This document shows positions 45,004 through 53,986 of a stretch of 64,000 nucleotides of DNA, piece after piece. The position numbers and the translations under genes are program-made. The notes under the pieces were generated by a model, which did not search any database, was not told where the DNA came from, and saw only the letters and a list, made by a program, of their open reading frames with translations. Within the stretch, counting starts at the first letter, position 1. Every line of letters starts with the position of its first letter. This stretch comes from Granulicella sp. S156 (GTDB lineage: Bacteria; Acidobacteriota; Terriglobia; Terriglobales; Acidobacteriaceae), in assembly GCF_009766105.1 (NCBI RefSeq), contig NZ_LMUH01000001.1:249187-313186 (forward strand). The letters run 5' to 3'.

Positions 45004-46415
45004 GCAAAACCTCCGGCATTCGCCTCGCGTCTGATGAATCGCCCACGGCCCGTGGCGCCCAGGAACTTACCCGGCTGCGTTGTGTTGTCGACGACAAGTT
45101 CACCACGCGAAAACACCTTCGCGGCGTTGCCCTTCACATTCCAGCCTTCGAACATCGAGTAGTCGGTCGCCATGCGCTGCGTCGCGGCAGAGATGGTGTA
45201 CTCCACGTTTGGGTCCCAGAGCAGGATGTCGGCGTCCAGCCCTGGAGCGATCGCGCCCTTTTGCTTGCCCATGCCGAAGATGCGCGCTGGAGCCGTGCTG
45301 CTCAGTTCGACGAACTTCTCCGGCGTAATGCGTCCGGCGTTCACGCCGAAGTGCCACAGGATCTGCAGGCGGTTCTCAATGCCGGGGCCACCGTTGGGGA
45401 TCTTTGTGAAGTTGCCGCGACCGAGTTCCTTCTGATCAGCAAAGCGGAAGGGACAGTGGTCGGTGGAGACGACCGCCAGCGTGCCGTCGGCCAGAGCGCC
45501 CCACAACGGAGCCTGATGCCGCTTTTCACGCAGTGGAGGTGTGAAGACAAACTTCGCCTCCTCCCAGCTCTTGCCCGGCATCTGGTCTTCGATGGAGAGG
45601 ACGAGGTACTGCGTGCAGGTCTCGGCCAGAGCCTTTGCGCCGCGCGCCTGCATGAACTTCAGATCGTCGAGCGCGTACTCATTGGAGAGATGCACGATAT
45701 AGACTGCCGCACCAGCCAAATCGGCCAACGCAATCGCACGGTGCGTGGCTTCGGCCTCAGCCTTCGGCGAACGCGAGAGTGCGTGATAGTGCGGCTCGGT
45801 CTTGCCTTCTGCGATCATCTGCGCGACGACGATATCGATCGCGCTGCCGTTCTCCGCGTGGATACAACAAAGCGCATTCAGTGCGGCGGCCTTCTGCATC
45901 ACCTTAAACATCAGGCCATCGTCGATCATCAGCACGCCGGGATAGGCCATGAACAGTTTGAAGCTGGAAATGCCGGCTGCGAGCATCTCTTCCATCTCAT
46001 GCAGGCCCTGAGAGCCATCGCCTGGGCCGAGATCCGTGACCGCCATATGCAGCGAGAAGTCCACGCACGCCTTGTTGTCGGACTTCTTCAACCACGTGGC
46101 GAGAGCCTCCTTCATGGTGTGCCCCTGAGACTGCAGGGCGAAGTCGATCACCGTCGTCGTGCCACCGACTGCTGCAGCCTGTGTGCCGGTCGTGTAGTCG
46201 TCCGCCGAGGTCGTGCCGCCGAAGGGCATGTCGAGGTGCGTATGCACATCGATGCCACCTGGCATTACCAGCAGGCCCGTTGCATCGACGACCGTATGCC
46301 CTGTTACATTCAGCCCCGCACCGACCTTGGCAATCTTCTCGCCTTCGATCAGTACATCGAGCTTCTGCGAACTGTCCGCGCTAACGACCGTTCCATTCTT
46401 GATCAGCGTTCCCAT
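45000..46415 (-). CDS. Dihydropyrimidinase
   Basis: Cyclic amidohydrolase that opens dihydrouracil to N-carbamoyl-beta-alanine. 471 residues. The zinc-binding HTHLDMPFGG lies near residue 58, the carbamylated lysine is in SSFKLFMAYPG, the histidines of CCIHAEN and YIVHLSN follow, and the aspartate is in VVSTDHCPF. D-hydantoinase is the same family, so hydantoin could also be a substrate, but the neighbours (PreTA and carbamoylase) favour pyrimidines. It overlaps the NCS1 gene by four bases. Confidence 0.92.
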   Translation of the reverse strand: MGTLIKNGTVVSADSSQKLDVLIEGEKIAKVGAGLNVTGHTVVDATGLLVMPGGIDVHTHLDMPFGGTTSADDYTTGTQAAAVGGTTTVIDFALQSQGHTMKEALATWLKKSDNKACVDFSLHMAVTDLGPGDGSQGLHEMEEMLAAGISSFKLFMAYPGVLMIDDGLMFKVMQKAAALNALCCIHAENGSAIDIVVAQMIAEGKTEPHYHALSRSPKAEAEATHRAIALADLAGAAVYIVHLSNEYALDDLKFMQARGAKALAETCTQYLVLSIEDQMPGKSWEEAKFVFTPPLREKRHQAPLWGALADGTLAVVSTDHCPFRFADQKELGRGNFTKIPNGGPGIENRLQILWHFGVNAGRITPEKFVELSSTAPARIFGMGKQKGAIAPGLDADILLWDPNVEYTISAATQRMATDYSMFEGWNVKGNAAKVFSRGELVVDNTTQPGKFLGATGRGRFIRREANAGGFA

Positions 46416-46439
46416 GGCCCTTCGCTCCTGCTAGCTACG

Positions 46440-46500
46440 AGATAACAGAGATTAGATAACAGAGATCAGGCTTGCTACCGCGATCCAAAGGCTGATCTCT
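46440..46500. repeat. Tandem repeat and hairpin inside the pyrimidine operon
   Basis: AGATAACAGAGAT occurs twice (46440-46452 and 46454-46466), and AGAGATCAG at 46461-46469 pairs with CTGATCTCT at 46492-46500. It occupies most of the 111-base gap between preA and the dihydropyrimidinase gene and may be a transcript-processing or partial terminator hairpin. Confidence 0.65.
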
Positions 46501-46526
46501 CGTATCTGTTCTCTCACTTCTCTTTC

Positions 46527-47942
46527 CTACAGATTCGGGTTTCCCGCATGACCGACGCCCTGCGGCACAATCCCTGCGGCTACACGTTCTTCCCAGGTTT
46601 CAGGAGCCAGACCGGTGTCGATCCGCTCCATCGTGATGCACTCCGGCACCGGGCAAACCAGTGAGCATAGGTTACAACCGACGCACTCCTCTTCATCGAC
46701 TCGCGGAATGCGCGAGAGCGGCGTGCGATACGGTCCGTCGGCGCCCGCGCCATCGAGGTCGAGCTTGGGAATCGGGGTTGTGCTGATGCGGCTGCGGCTC
46801 TCGGCGGCGACCATGTCCGGCGTACGGAAGTGGTTCGGCGCAGGGAGTGTGCGGTCCAGATGGATACACTGGTGCGCTCCATCCCAGCAGGCCGTATAAC
46901 AAAGGTCACAACCAATGCATTTTGATTCATGAATGTGCGCGACAACCTTATAGTTCAGGTTGAGATTCTTCCACTCGCGCATATTGGGCAGTGAGTGGCC
47001 ACGGAAGTCGTCCAGCGTCTCGTAGCCTTTGCGGCGCATCCATGCGAGCAGGCCGTCGGCCATGTCTTCGACGATGCGGTAACCGTAGTGCATTGCCGCG
47101 GTACAGACCTGCACAGTGCCCGAGCCCAGCAGAATGAACTCCGCAGCATCCTGCCAGGAACCGATGCCGCCGATGCCGGACATCGGCAACGCGGCGTTGG
47201 GGTCCGACATGACCTGCTGCACCATGTTCAACGCGATCGGCTTGACAGCGGGTCCGCAGTAGCCGCCGTGCGAGCTCTTGCCGTCGACCATTGGTCGAGG
47301 CTCCAGGGTGTCGAGATCGATGCCCGTGATGGAGTTGATGGTGTTGATCGCCGAGAGCGCATCCGCACCGGCGCGCTTGGCGGCTCGCGCGGGGATGCGG
47401 ATGTCGCTGATGTTCGGCGTCAGCTTTACGATGACCGGGGTGCGGGCCTTCTCTTTTACCCAGCCTGTGATCTGCTCGCAGTACTCCGGCACCTGCCCCA
47501 CGGCCGCGCCCATGCCGCGCTCGCTCATACCGTGCGGGCAGCCGAAGTTCAGCTCCAGGCCGTCAGCGCCCGCGTCTTCGGCACGCTGCACGATGTCGTG
47601 CCACGTCTCGCGTTTGGACTCGACCATCAGCGAAGCAATGACTGTGTTCTTGGGATAGCGGCGCTTGACCTCGGCGATCTCCCGCAGGTTTACCTCAGTC
47701 GGCCGGTCGGAGATGAGTTCGATGTTGTTAAAGCCCATCATCTTCTGGCCGTTCCAGTCGATCGACGAGTAGCGTGAGCTGACGTTCGTGATCGGCGCGC
47801 CGATGGTCTTCCACACCGCTCCACCCCAGCCTGCATCGAAGGCGCGCATGATCTGCTCGCCGCAGTTGGTCGGTGGTGCGGAGGCCAGCCAGAACGGGTT
47901 GATGCACTTGATGCCTGCGAATGTCGTTTCAAGCGTGGGCAT
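46527..47942 (-). CDS. preA: NAD-dependent dihydropyrimidine dehydrogenase, PreA subunit
   Basis: Flavin and iron-sulfur subunit that reduces uracil or thymine. 471 residues from ATG at 47942, one base overlap with the preT stop (TAATG). The FMN barrel has SAPPTNCGEQIMRAFDAGWGG, LNFGCPHGMSERGMG and VKLTPNISDI. Two 4Fe-4S motifs follow: CIGCDLCYTAC near residue 345 and CVGCNLCSLVCPVPEC near 440. The cluster-to-cluster link (about 60 residues, with a RTPDMVAAESRSRIS stretch) is longer than in E. coli PreA, and the chain is about 60 residues longer. The cysteine that serves as catalytic acid in the animal enzyme is Val here (AAVGQ), as I recall it is in E. coli PreA. Confidence 0.93.
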   Translation of the reverse strand: MPTLETTFAGIKCINPFWLASAPPTNCGEQIMRAFDAGWGGAVWKTIGAPITNVSSRYSSIDWNGQKMMGFNNIELISDRPTEVNLREIAEVKRRYPKNTVIASLMVESKRETWHDIVQRAEDAGADGLELNFGCPHGMSERGMGAAVGQVPEYCEQITGWVKEKARTPVIVKLTPNISDIRIPARAAKRAGADALSAINTINSITGIDLDTLEPRPMVDGKSSHGGYCGPAVKPIALNMVQQVMSDPNAALPMSGIGGIGSWQDAAEFILLGSGTVQVCTAAMHYGYRIVEDMADGLLAWMRRKGYETLDDFRGHSLPNMREWKNLNLNYKVVAHIHESKCIGCDLCYTACWDGAHQCIHLDRTLPAPNHFRTPDMVAAESRSRISTTPIPKLDLDGAGADGPYRTPLSRIPRVDEEECVGCNLCSLVCPVPECITMERIDTGLAPETWEERVAAGIVPQGVGHAGNPNL

Positions 47943-49288
47943 TATTTGACCTCCAGCCATGCGGCAATTCCAATGCCAGCGCGTTTGCCGTCGGCTACGG
48001 CGTCTACTACCTCGCGACCGCCGTTCGTGCAATCGCCCCCTGCAAAGTACTTCGGGTTGGACGTCTGCCCGGTTGCGCGGTCGACAAGGATGCGTCCGCG
48101 TTCGAGTTTTACCTTGGACGGCTGGCTATCCAGGCCAGCCAAGAAGTCTGTATGCGTCGCCTGACCGATAGCCAGCACGATCAGGTCGACCGGCAGCGAG
48201 AACTCTCCCCCCGCCTGCGGAACAAGCGATCCATCCGAGGTGGTCTCGAGCTTCGCAAGCTCCAGAGCCTCGACCTTGCCCGCTCCCTTTAGGCCAGTCG
48301 GCTTGACGTGCCAGAGGAACTTCACGCCCTCCTGCTTCGCGTGCTCATACTCGAAGGCGAATGCGGACATCTGTTCCGGCCCGCGACGATAGACCATGTG
48401 GACCTCTTGCGCCCCCAGCCGAACGGCAGCGTTGGCGGCGTCGATGGCCGTATTGCCTGCGCCAATGACGGCGACTCGCTGCGGTGCGGTCGTGATCTCT
48501 CCACTCTTGTACCCGGCGATGTAATCGAGAGCGTTGGTCACGCCCTGCATCTCTTCGCCGGCGATGCCGAGCTTGTGGATCGCACCGAGCCCCATACCCA
48601 GAAATACCGCGTCGTGCGAGGCTTCGAGTGCGGCTAGCTGTGCGGCATCGACGGTGGTGTTGAAGTGGAACTCGACGCCAAGCTGCGAGATCAGATCGAT
48701 CTCGCGCAGGCTCTCTGCGAGTGGCAGTTTGTACTCAGCGATGCCGTAGGTATTCAAGCCGCCGGGAAGAGGCCGCGCGTCGAAGATCTCAGCGCGAATC
48801 CCGCGACGGCGAAGCTCGGCAGCACACGCAAGCGAAGCAGGCCCCCCGCCAATCAACGCAACCGACTTGCCTGTGTCTTTGCCTGGAGAAAACGGTAGTG
48901 GGGCGCCACTCTCATGCAAGGCATCCATCGCGAAACGCTGCAGCCTGGCAATTTCGATGGGCTGCTTGTTGTAGCGGTGCATCACGCAGGCACCCTCGCA
49001 AAGGACCTCGACCGGACAGGCCCGAGAACAGCTCGCACCCAGAATGTTCGCATCGAGAATGGTCTTCGCTGAACCTTCAAGGTTATCGCTGGCGATCTTT
49101 TTGATGAAGCGTGGCACATCGATATGCGTGGGACAGGCGGATGTACAAGGCGCATCGAAGCAGTAAAGACATCGGTTCGCTTCAGTCACCGCTGCGGTCT
49201 TGTCGAAAGCAGGGTGCAGATCCGGAAAGCGTGCCGCAATCTCGGCCGAACCGGGGGACTGGGCCTGGAAGTTTGTCTGCTCACTCAT
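47942..49288 (-). CDS. preT: NAD-dependent dihydropyrimidine dehydrogenase, PreT subunit
   Basis: FAD/NAD(P)-binding subunit that feeds electrons to PreA. 448 residues. Iron-sulfur cysteines lie in CLYCFDAPCTSACPTHID and CSRACPVEVLCEGAC; then come the FAD fold VALIGGGPASLACAAELRRRG, a second dinucleotide fold VAVIGAGNTAIDAANAAVRLG, and a C-terminal YFAGGDCTNGGREVVDAVADGKR. It is related to glutamate synthase small subunit, but pairing with preA (TAATG coupling) makes the PreT name firm. The N-terminus fits the family; AAGGAG is about 16 bases upstream. Confidence 0.93.
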   Translation of the reverse strand: MSEQTNFQAQSPGSAEIAARFPDLHPAFDKTAAVTEANRCLYCFDAPCTSACPTHIDVPRFIKKIASDNLEGSAKTILDANILGASCSRACPVEVLCEGACVMHRYNKQPIEIARLQRFAMDALHESGAPLPFSPGKDTGKSVALIGGGPASLACAAELRRRGIRAEIFDARPLPGGLNTYGIAEYKLPLAESLREIDLISQLGVEFHFNTTVDAAQLAALEASHDAVFLGMGLGAIHKLGIAGEEMQGVTNALDYIAGYKSGEITTAPQRVAVIGAGNTAIDAANAAVRLGAQEVHMVYRRGPEQMSAFAFEYEHAKQEGVKFLWHVKPTGLKGAGKVEALELAKLETTSDGSLVPQAGGEFSLPVDLIVLAIGQATHTDFLAGLDSQPSKVKLERGRILVDRATGQTSNPKYFAGGDCTNGGREVVDAVADGKRAGIGIAAWLEVK

Positions 49289-49457
49289 CGGGCCGTCTGT
49301 GTCTCCTTCTGTCGTTGAATATCGCCAAATAAAAATGCGATCCCGCCGCAGCCGTCTGATGCTCTGCGTGCCGGTCGACTGCTAGACCTTTTTCAGAAGT
49401 CACGATTATGCATCATTTCGAGGCAAAGCGTGAAACCAGGGGTATCTGCCGGGGTGC

Positions 49458-50696
49458 CTATCGGCTCAAAATCCACTTGCACGTCTTCTCTGCAAGGGCG
49501 TGAAACGCAACAACAGCCTGCTCGAGGTGCTCTCTCTTCGTATCCTCAGCACGGTTGTGGCTGAGGCCATTCAATGACTGCACAAACATCATCACAGTGG
49601 GAATGCCAATACGCGCGACCTCCGCCGCGTCGTGCAGCGGCCCCGACGGGAGCTGCTCGGATACGCCGGCGGTTTCGACGATCGCCTGGTCGCAAAACGC
49701 TATCAACTCGGGGTCAAAGGGTATCGGCTCGATCGACCAGATCTTCGACCACTCAACCGTGCAGCCTTCTTCCTTCGCGAAACGCTCACTGGCTTCTCTT
49801 GCCTCACGTAGCATCCCCGCCAGCACCTCCGCGTCGAGATCGCGCATGTCGAGTGTCGCCTCGCATCTCCCCACCACTGCCGTCACAATACCGGGGAAGG
49901 TCTTTACGCTGCCCATCGTCGCAACGGACTGCGGATGCTTGCGCGCAATCGGACGAATCTCCAGAGCAAGTTTGGCAGCTGCAGCCAGAGCATCGCGTCG
50001 GACCTCCATCGGCGTCGAGCCGGAGTGCGCCTCCTGGCCACGGAAGGTAATCGCCCATCGCTCCACACCCTTGGTTCCCTGCACCACGCCGAGTGGCTTA
50101 CCGAGCTTTTCCAGAATCGGCCCTTGCTCGATATGCAGTTCGAGATACGCAGCGATGTTTTTCTGCTCGACGCTCGCGTCGCCAACCTTCTCGACCGCAA
50201 CACCGCATTGCTTCAATGCGGCCTCAAGCGTTACACCTTCGCGATCGGTGCGAACGCGGTCGGCCTCGATGCTGTGCGTCCCTGCAAAAGCAGAAGAGCC
50301 GAATAGGCTGCGTCCGAAACGCGCGCCCTCCTCATCGGCCCAATCGACCAGCTTTACCGTGCAGGGCGGTTTACCGTTGTACTGTTTCGAGAAGCTCGTC
50401 AATACCTCAAGGCCAGCGATGACACCCAGGCAACCGTCAAGCCATCCGCCATTGGGCACCGAGTCCAGATGGCTTCCTAAGACCAGCGACCTCTCCGACT
50501 CGCCCTGCAGCGTGACCCAGTGATTACCGGCGGCATCGTAGTGATGCTCCACAGGAAGCGCGGCGAGTTTTTGCTCAAACCATGCGCGTGCCTTCAGCCA
50601 TACCGGCGACCACGCCACGCGTTGCGCCCCTTCATCGTCAGCCGTCAGAGCACGAAGCTCATCCAGATGCGTCAGTACTGCCTTTGGGTCGATCAT
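49458..50696 (-). CDS. M20-family N-carbamoyl amino acid hydrolase / beta-ureidopropionase
   Basis: Zinc amidohydrolase of the hydantoinase/carbamoylase group, predicted to split N-carbamoyl-beta-alanine into beta-alanine, CO2 and ammonia. 412 residues from ATG at 50696, which has GAGGTG upstream; a TTG at 50708 is less likely. Metal-site segments are LGSHLDSVPNGGWLDGCLGV, DEEGARFG and LELHIEQGP, and SLNGLSHNRAED near the C-terminus supplies the last histidine. First gene of the pyrimidine operon. An L-carbamoylase role is the main alternative. Confidence 0.88.
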   Translation of the reverse strand: MIDPKAVLTHLDELRALTADDEGAQRVAWSPVWLKARAWFEQKLAALPVEHHYDAAGNHWVTLQGESERSLVLGSHLDSVPNGGWLDGCLGVIAGLEVLTSFSKQYNGKPPCTVKLVDWADEEGARFGRSLFGSSAFAGTHSIEADRVRTDREGVTLEAALKQCGVAVEKVGDASVEQKNIAAYLELHIEQGPILEKLGKPLGVVQGTKGVERWAITFRGQEAHSGSTPMEVRRDALAAAAKLALEIRPIARKHPQSVATMGSVKTFPGIVTAVVGRCEATLDMRDLDAEVLAGMLREAREASERFAKEEGCTVEWSKIWSIEPIPFDPELIAFCDQAIVETAGVSEQLPSGPLHDAAEVARIGIPTVMMFVQSLNGLSHNRAEDTKREHLEQAVVAFHALAEKTCKWILSR

Positions 50697-50785
50697 GCAA
50701 CACCTCAAAATGAAACGTTAGCATTAGAGACGTAAGTTTTGCGCAAGACGGATGAGCGAGGTTGCTCCTGCGGCGCAACGAGAAC

Positions 50786-51211
50786 TCAAGCAGGATCGTC
50801 CAGTCGCTCGATCATCACGTCCGTGGATTTGATGAGAGCTGCTGCCGCGTCACCCTTTTTCAGCTGAAGCTCACGGACCGCACTCGCCGTAATGATCGCT
50901 GTAATGTGGTTGTCGCCCGTACCGATCACCACTTCGGCAAGAAGACCCTCGACGCGAATGCTGACGATCTTTCCAACGATTTGATTTCTGCCGCTCACAC
51001 GACGATATCGCTCTCGCGACTCCGCGGGAGGCTTGGCGTTGTCTTTCGCCAGAAAGGGTTTAAGGGCTGATTCGGCGATGCGATGATGGCCGCCCGGTGT
51101 CGGATGAGTCTTCAGCTTGCCCGTGAGGATCCACTGCTTAATCGTCGGATAACTAATTCCCAGAAGGCGGGCTGCTTCGCGAGGCGTCAACATGGGATCG
51201 AATTTTGGCAT
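50786..51211 (-). CDS. Helix-turn-helix protein with C-terminal Mop/TOBE domain
   Basis: 141 residues. The N-terminal half (about 8-55) is an excisionase/MerR-type DNA-binding domain: LTPREAARLLGISYPTIKQWI, then a GGHHRIAES wing. After a linker, residues 75-138 form one molbindin (Mop/TOBE) unit: NQIVGKIVSIRVEGLLAEVVIG, then ITAIITASAVRELQLKKGDAAAALIKSTDVMI. Such proteins bind molybdate or tungstate and likely regulate genes by it. It is 89 bases upstream of the pyrimidine operon on the same strand and divergent from the TonB receptor. ModC in this window lacks a TOBE domain, so this protein may serve as the cell's sensor. Confidence 0.85.
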   Translation of the reverse strand: MPKFDPMLTPREAARLLGISYPTIKQWILTGKLKTHPTPGGHHRIAESALKPFLAKDNAKPPAESRERYRRVSGRNQIVGKIVSIRVEGLLAEVVIGTGDNHITAIITASAVRELQLKKGDAAAALIKSTDVMIERLDDPA

Positions 51212-51453
51212 GAACTAGATTTAGCATTTTTGAAAAGAAATCGTTGGTTTATGAAATTGACCCTATGATTTGATTCGTATAAATTCAAGCAGTCGGAACA
51301 ATTACTTCTTCAAAACGTGCATAAGGAATAGCGGACGACGTTCATTCCTAAGCCACATAGCTACCGCAAACCCTCCTCCACCATCCGGCGCCTCCAAAGT
51401 GGTCTTACGCTTGAATGCGTCGAGGCCGGGTGAACCAACTCTCAAGGAGCGCG

Positions 51454-53937
51454 ATGTCTCGCCACACTGTTGTCCCCCTTCCCCTCTCCAAAAACTCACA
51501 CTTCCGCCTTCCGCTATTCACACTTTTTCTGTTGCTGGGATCGTTGCAGGCCTTCGCACAGTCGGTTCAGGTAAGCGGCACGATTAAAGACCCGGATCAA
51601 TCGGTAGTGGGCAATGCCGTTGTCACGTTGGAAAATTCGCAGACTACACCTGCACTCCAGACGACTACCAACCAGGCCGGACAATACGTCTTCAACTCTG
51701 TGCTTCCGGGAACCTACAGACTGGAGGCGCATAAGCCTGGATTTGCTCCAATCGTCCTTCCCTCATTGACCGTTCCAGCCGGGCAGTACATAAGGCGAGA
51801 CCTATCGTTTGCCCTGGCCAGCACCAGCGCATCCGTTACCGTCAATGGCGGCGTATCCGGCACGTCGGTGCAGGGATATTACGTGAACCATGTAGACCAG
51901 GGGGTTCTGGGAACTTCACCGGTCGTAAACCAGCCCTACACGATCACGGTAATGCCGGCCGAAGAGATCGCGAACACCCAGGTGAAGAGCCTTCGTGACG
52001 CCATCAAGTACCTTCCGCTGGTTTCCTTCACCGAGCAACAGGGTCCGGAGATCCTTCGCCCTGCGACGCGCGGCGTTCAGGGCAGCATCGCGCAGAACAC
52101 ACGCATGGACGGAATGGCGATAGCGATCACCGGCGGCAATCCGATGGAGCAGTATCAGGAGATGCAGGTCGAAAACGGCCTTGGCGCTGCCATGTACGGA
52201 CCGGCGAACCCTTCCGGCATGTTCGACTTCGTGCTCAAACGCCCCACGGAAGAACGCACCGCCAACCTCTTCCTCGAGCAGGACAGTAGCTCCGTCGGCA
52301 CAATCTATGGAGATGCGGGCGGCCGCATGGGGCCGCATAAGATCTTCGGCTATCGGACCAATCTGCTCTTTGGGGATGGAACACAGTTCGTCGACGAGAG
52401 CCGGCTGCGCCGTCGCCTTGCCGAGTTCGCGTTCGACCTCCGTCCCACAGACAGGACCACACTAGACGGACACTACAGCGTGTATGACATCGTGCAGCGC
52501 GGCTATCCGGGCTGGTTCGTATACGGCCCGCCCAAGGCCGTCAATGGAGTACTGCAACCTACACTGCTGCTGCCCTCCGCACCCGATCCAACGCGCGTTG
52601 GCTACGGCCAGGCCTATGCTGGTGTGAACCTCACCACGCAAAGCACCAGCGCTCGCCTGCTCCATGACTTTTCGCCCAACTGGCACGCGATGGCTGGAGG
52701 CCTGGCGCAACGTCTCGATCGCTTTATCGATACGCCCGTCAACACCCTCACCGACAACACTGGCGACTACAGCACTTCGTTAGCGACAGGCTTTGCACCC
52801 CGCTTTGGCGTGGAAAGCGATCTTGGCTATATCACCGGTGTCATTCAGAAATGGGGCATCAAGCAGGATGTGGTTGCGGCCAGCGAAGGCTACCGCTTCA
52901 ACCAGTACGCGTATACCGCACCTTCGGCCAGCGCCGTTCTACTCGGTACGGCAAACATCGCCAACCCGAAGGTATTTCCAGCTCCAGTAGCGGGCCTGCC
53001 GCAAAATCACGGGCTGTACCAATCCGCGGTGGTGCATCAGCAAGGCTTTGACCTCGGAGACCTGATCACGTTCCGCAGTCGCTTCCTGGTGCGTCTCGCC
53101 GCCAGCCAGGATTGGATCGGCGTGGACAACAACTCCGCGACCGCGCGCACTAGCGGCTCGAACAAGCAAGGCATCAGCCCTTCTGCCAGCGTGATGTATA
53201 AGCCGACGAGCTGGACAACAGCCTATGCCACCTATGCCAGCAGCCTGCAGCAGGGCGATATCGCTCCCGGTGGCGCCACTCTCGTGAATGCCAATCAGGC
53301 ACTCCCACCCTACCGCAGCAAGGAGTGGGAGCTTGGCTTCAAGACGGAGGCCCGACCACTAGCGATTACAACCGCGTTGTTCCGGCTGGAACGGCCTTTC
53401 GCGGATACCATTCCGTTCAACAACAGCGCTACGCAAACCATCTATGCGATCGTCGGGCAACAAGTGAATTACGGCGCAGAGATCTCCGGGCAAGGCACGC
53501 TGTTCCATCGCCTGCTCGTGGATGGTGGCTTCACCGCACTCAACGCGCGGCTGAACAACACGAACGTGCCTTCAACCGAGGGCAAACGCTTCGTCGGTAT
53601 CCCTTCCTATAAGTCGAACCTGTTGAGCGAATACCGCGTGCCCGGCGTCGCGAACCTGAGCATCACAGGCGATTGGCAGTTTGTAGGAAAGCGTCCACAA
53701 GACGACCAGAACCTGCACACCACTACCGGCTACAACACGTTCGACTTCGGCTTCCGCTACTCGCACGCGTTTTTTACCAAGCTGGCGACGCTGCGTTTCA
53801 CCTGCAATAACATCACCGATACCCGCTACTACTCGACGATCTCAGCCGGCGACATCACGGGAACCAACGCGAGCAGCAATACAGCTCACCTTGGCACGCC
53901 GCGAACGATATCGACGTCGCTGAAGTTCGCCTTCTAA
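51454..53937 (+). CDS. TonB-dependent receptor of the siderophore-receptor type
   Basis: 827 residues from ATG at 51454, chosen because AAGGAG lies six bases before it and a signal peptide follows (LPLFTLFLLLGSLQAFAQ). A carboxypeptidase-regulatory-like domain (VQVSGTIKDPDQSVVGNAVV) precedes a plug with QPYTITVMPAEEIANTQVKSL and RPATRGVQGSIAQNTRMDGM, which matches the FhuA-like siderophore receptors rather than the 1100-residue Oar-type ones in this window. The barrel ends with SLKFAF. It is divergent from the Mop regulator and converges on a ModA/WtpA-like binding protein, so a metal oxyanion or its chelate is a plausible cargo. Iron siderophores are the main alternative. Confidence 0.9.
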   Translation: MSRHTVVPLPLSKNSHFRLPLFTLFLLLGSLQAFAQSVQVSGTIKDPDQSVVGNAVVTLENSQTTPALQTTTNQAGQYVFNSVLPGTYRLEAHKPGFAPIVLPSLTVPAGQYIRRDLSFALASTSASVTVNGGVSGTSVQGYYVNHVDQGVLGTSPVVNQPYTITVMPAEEIANTQVKSLRDAIKYLPLVSFTEQQGPEILRPATRGVQGSIAQNTRMDGMAIAITGGNPMEQYQEMQVENGLGAAMYGPANPSGMFDFVLKRPTEERTANLFLEQDSSSVGTIYGDAGGRMGPHKIFGYRTNLLFGDGTQFVDESRLRRRLAEFAFDLRPTDRTTLDGHYSVYDIVQRGYPGWFVYGPPKAVNGVLQPTLLLPSAPDPTRVGYGQAYAGVNLTTQSTSARLLHDFSPNWHAMAGGLAQRLDRFIDTPVNTLTDNTGDYSTSLATGFAPRFGVESDLGYITGVIQKWGIKQDVVAASEGYRFNQYAYTAPSASAVLLGTANIANPKVFPAPVAGLPQNHGLYQSAVVHQQGFDLGDLITFRSRFLVRLAASQDWIGVDNNSATARTSGSNKQGISPSASVMYKPTSWTTAYATYASSLQQGDIAPGGATLVNANQALPPYRSKEWELGFKTEARPLAITTALFRLERPFADTIPFNNSATQTIYAIVGQQVNYGAEISGQGTLFHRLLVDGGFTALNARLNNTNVPSTEGKRFVGIPSYKSNLLSEYRVPGVANLSITGDWQFVGKRPQDDQNLHTTTGYNTFDFGFRYSHAFFTKLATLRFTCNNITDTRYYSTISAGDITGTNASSNTAHLGTPRTISTSLKFAF

Positions 53938-53944
53938 GAGGAGA

Positions 53945-53986
53945 CCCGGAGGCGCCTTATGCGTGAAGCGTAGAGGCGTCTCCGGG
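53945..53986. terminator. Shared hairpin between convergent receptor and binding-protein genes
   Basis: 14-bp stem with two G-T pairs (CCCGGAGGCGCCTT with GAGGCGTCTCCGGG), partly inside the last codons of the binding-protein gene. No T-run is seen on either side, so a two-way terminator role is inferred from position. Confidence 0.55.

Noticed and set aside
46527..47942. Loss of the catalytic cysteine of dihydropyrimidine dehydrogenase in PreA
   Set aside because: Bacterial PreA proteins, as I recall E. coli, also have Val at this place, so it is not a defect.
51255..51285. Weak palindrome TTGATTCG...AATTCAA between the Mop regulator and the TonB receptor, considered as a ModE-type box
   Set aside because: Only the outer four base pairs match well, and no similar sequence was found before modA.
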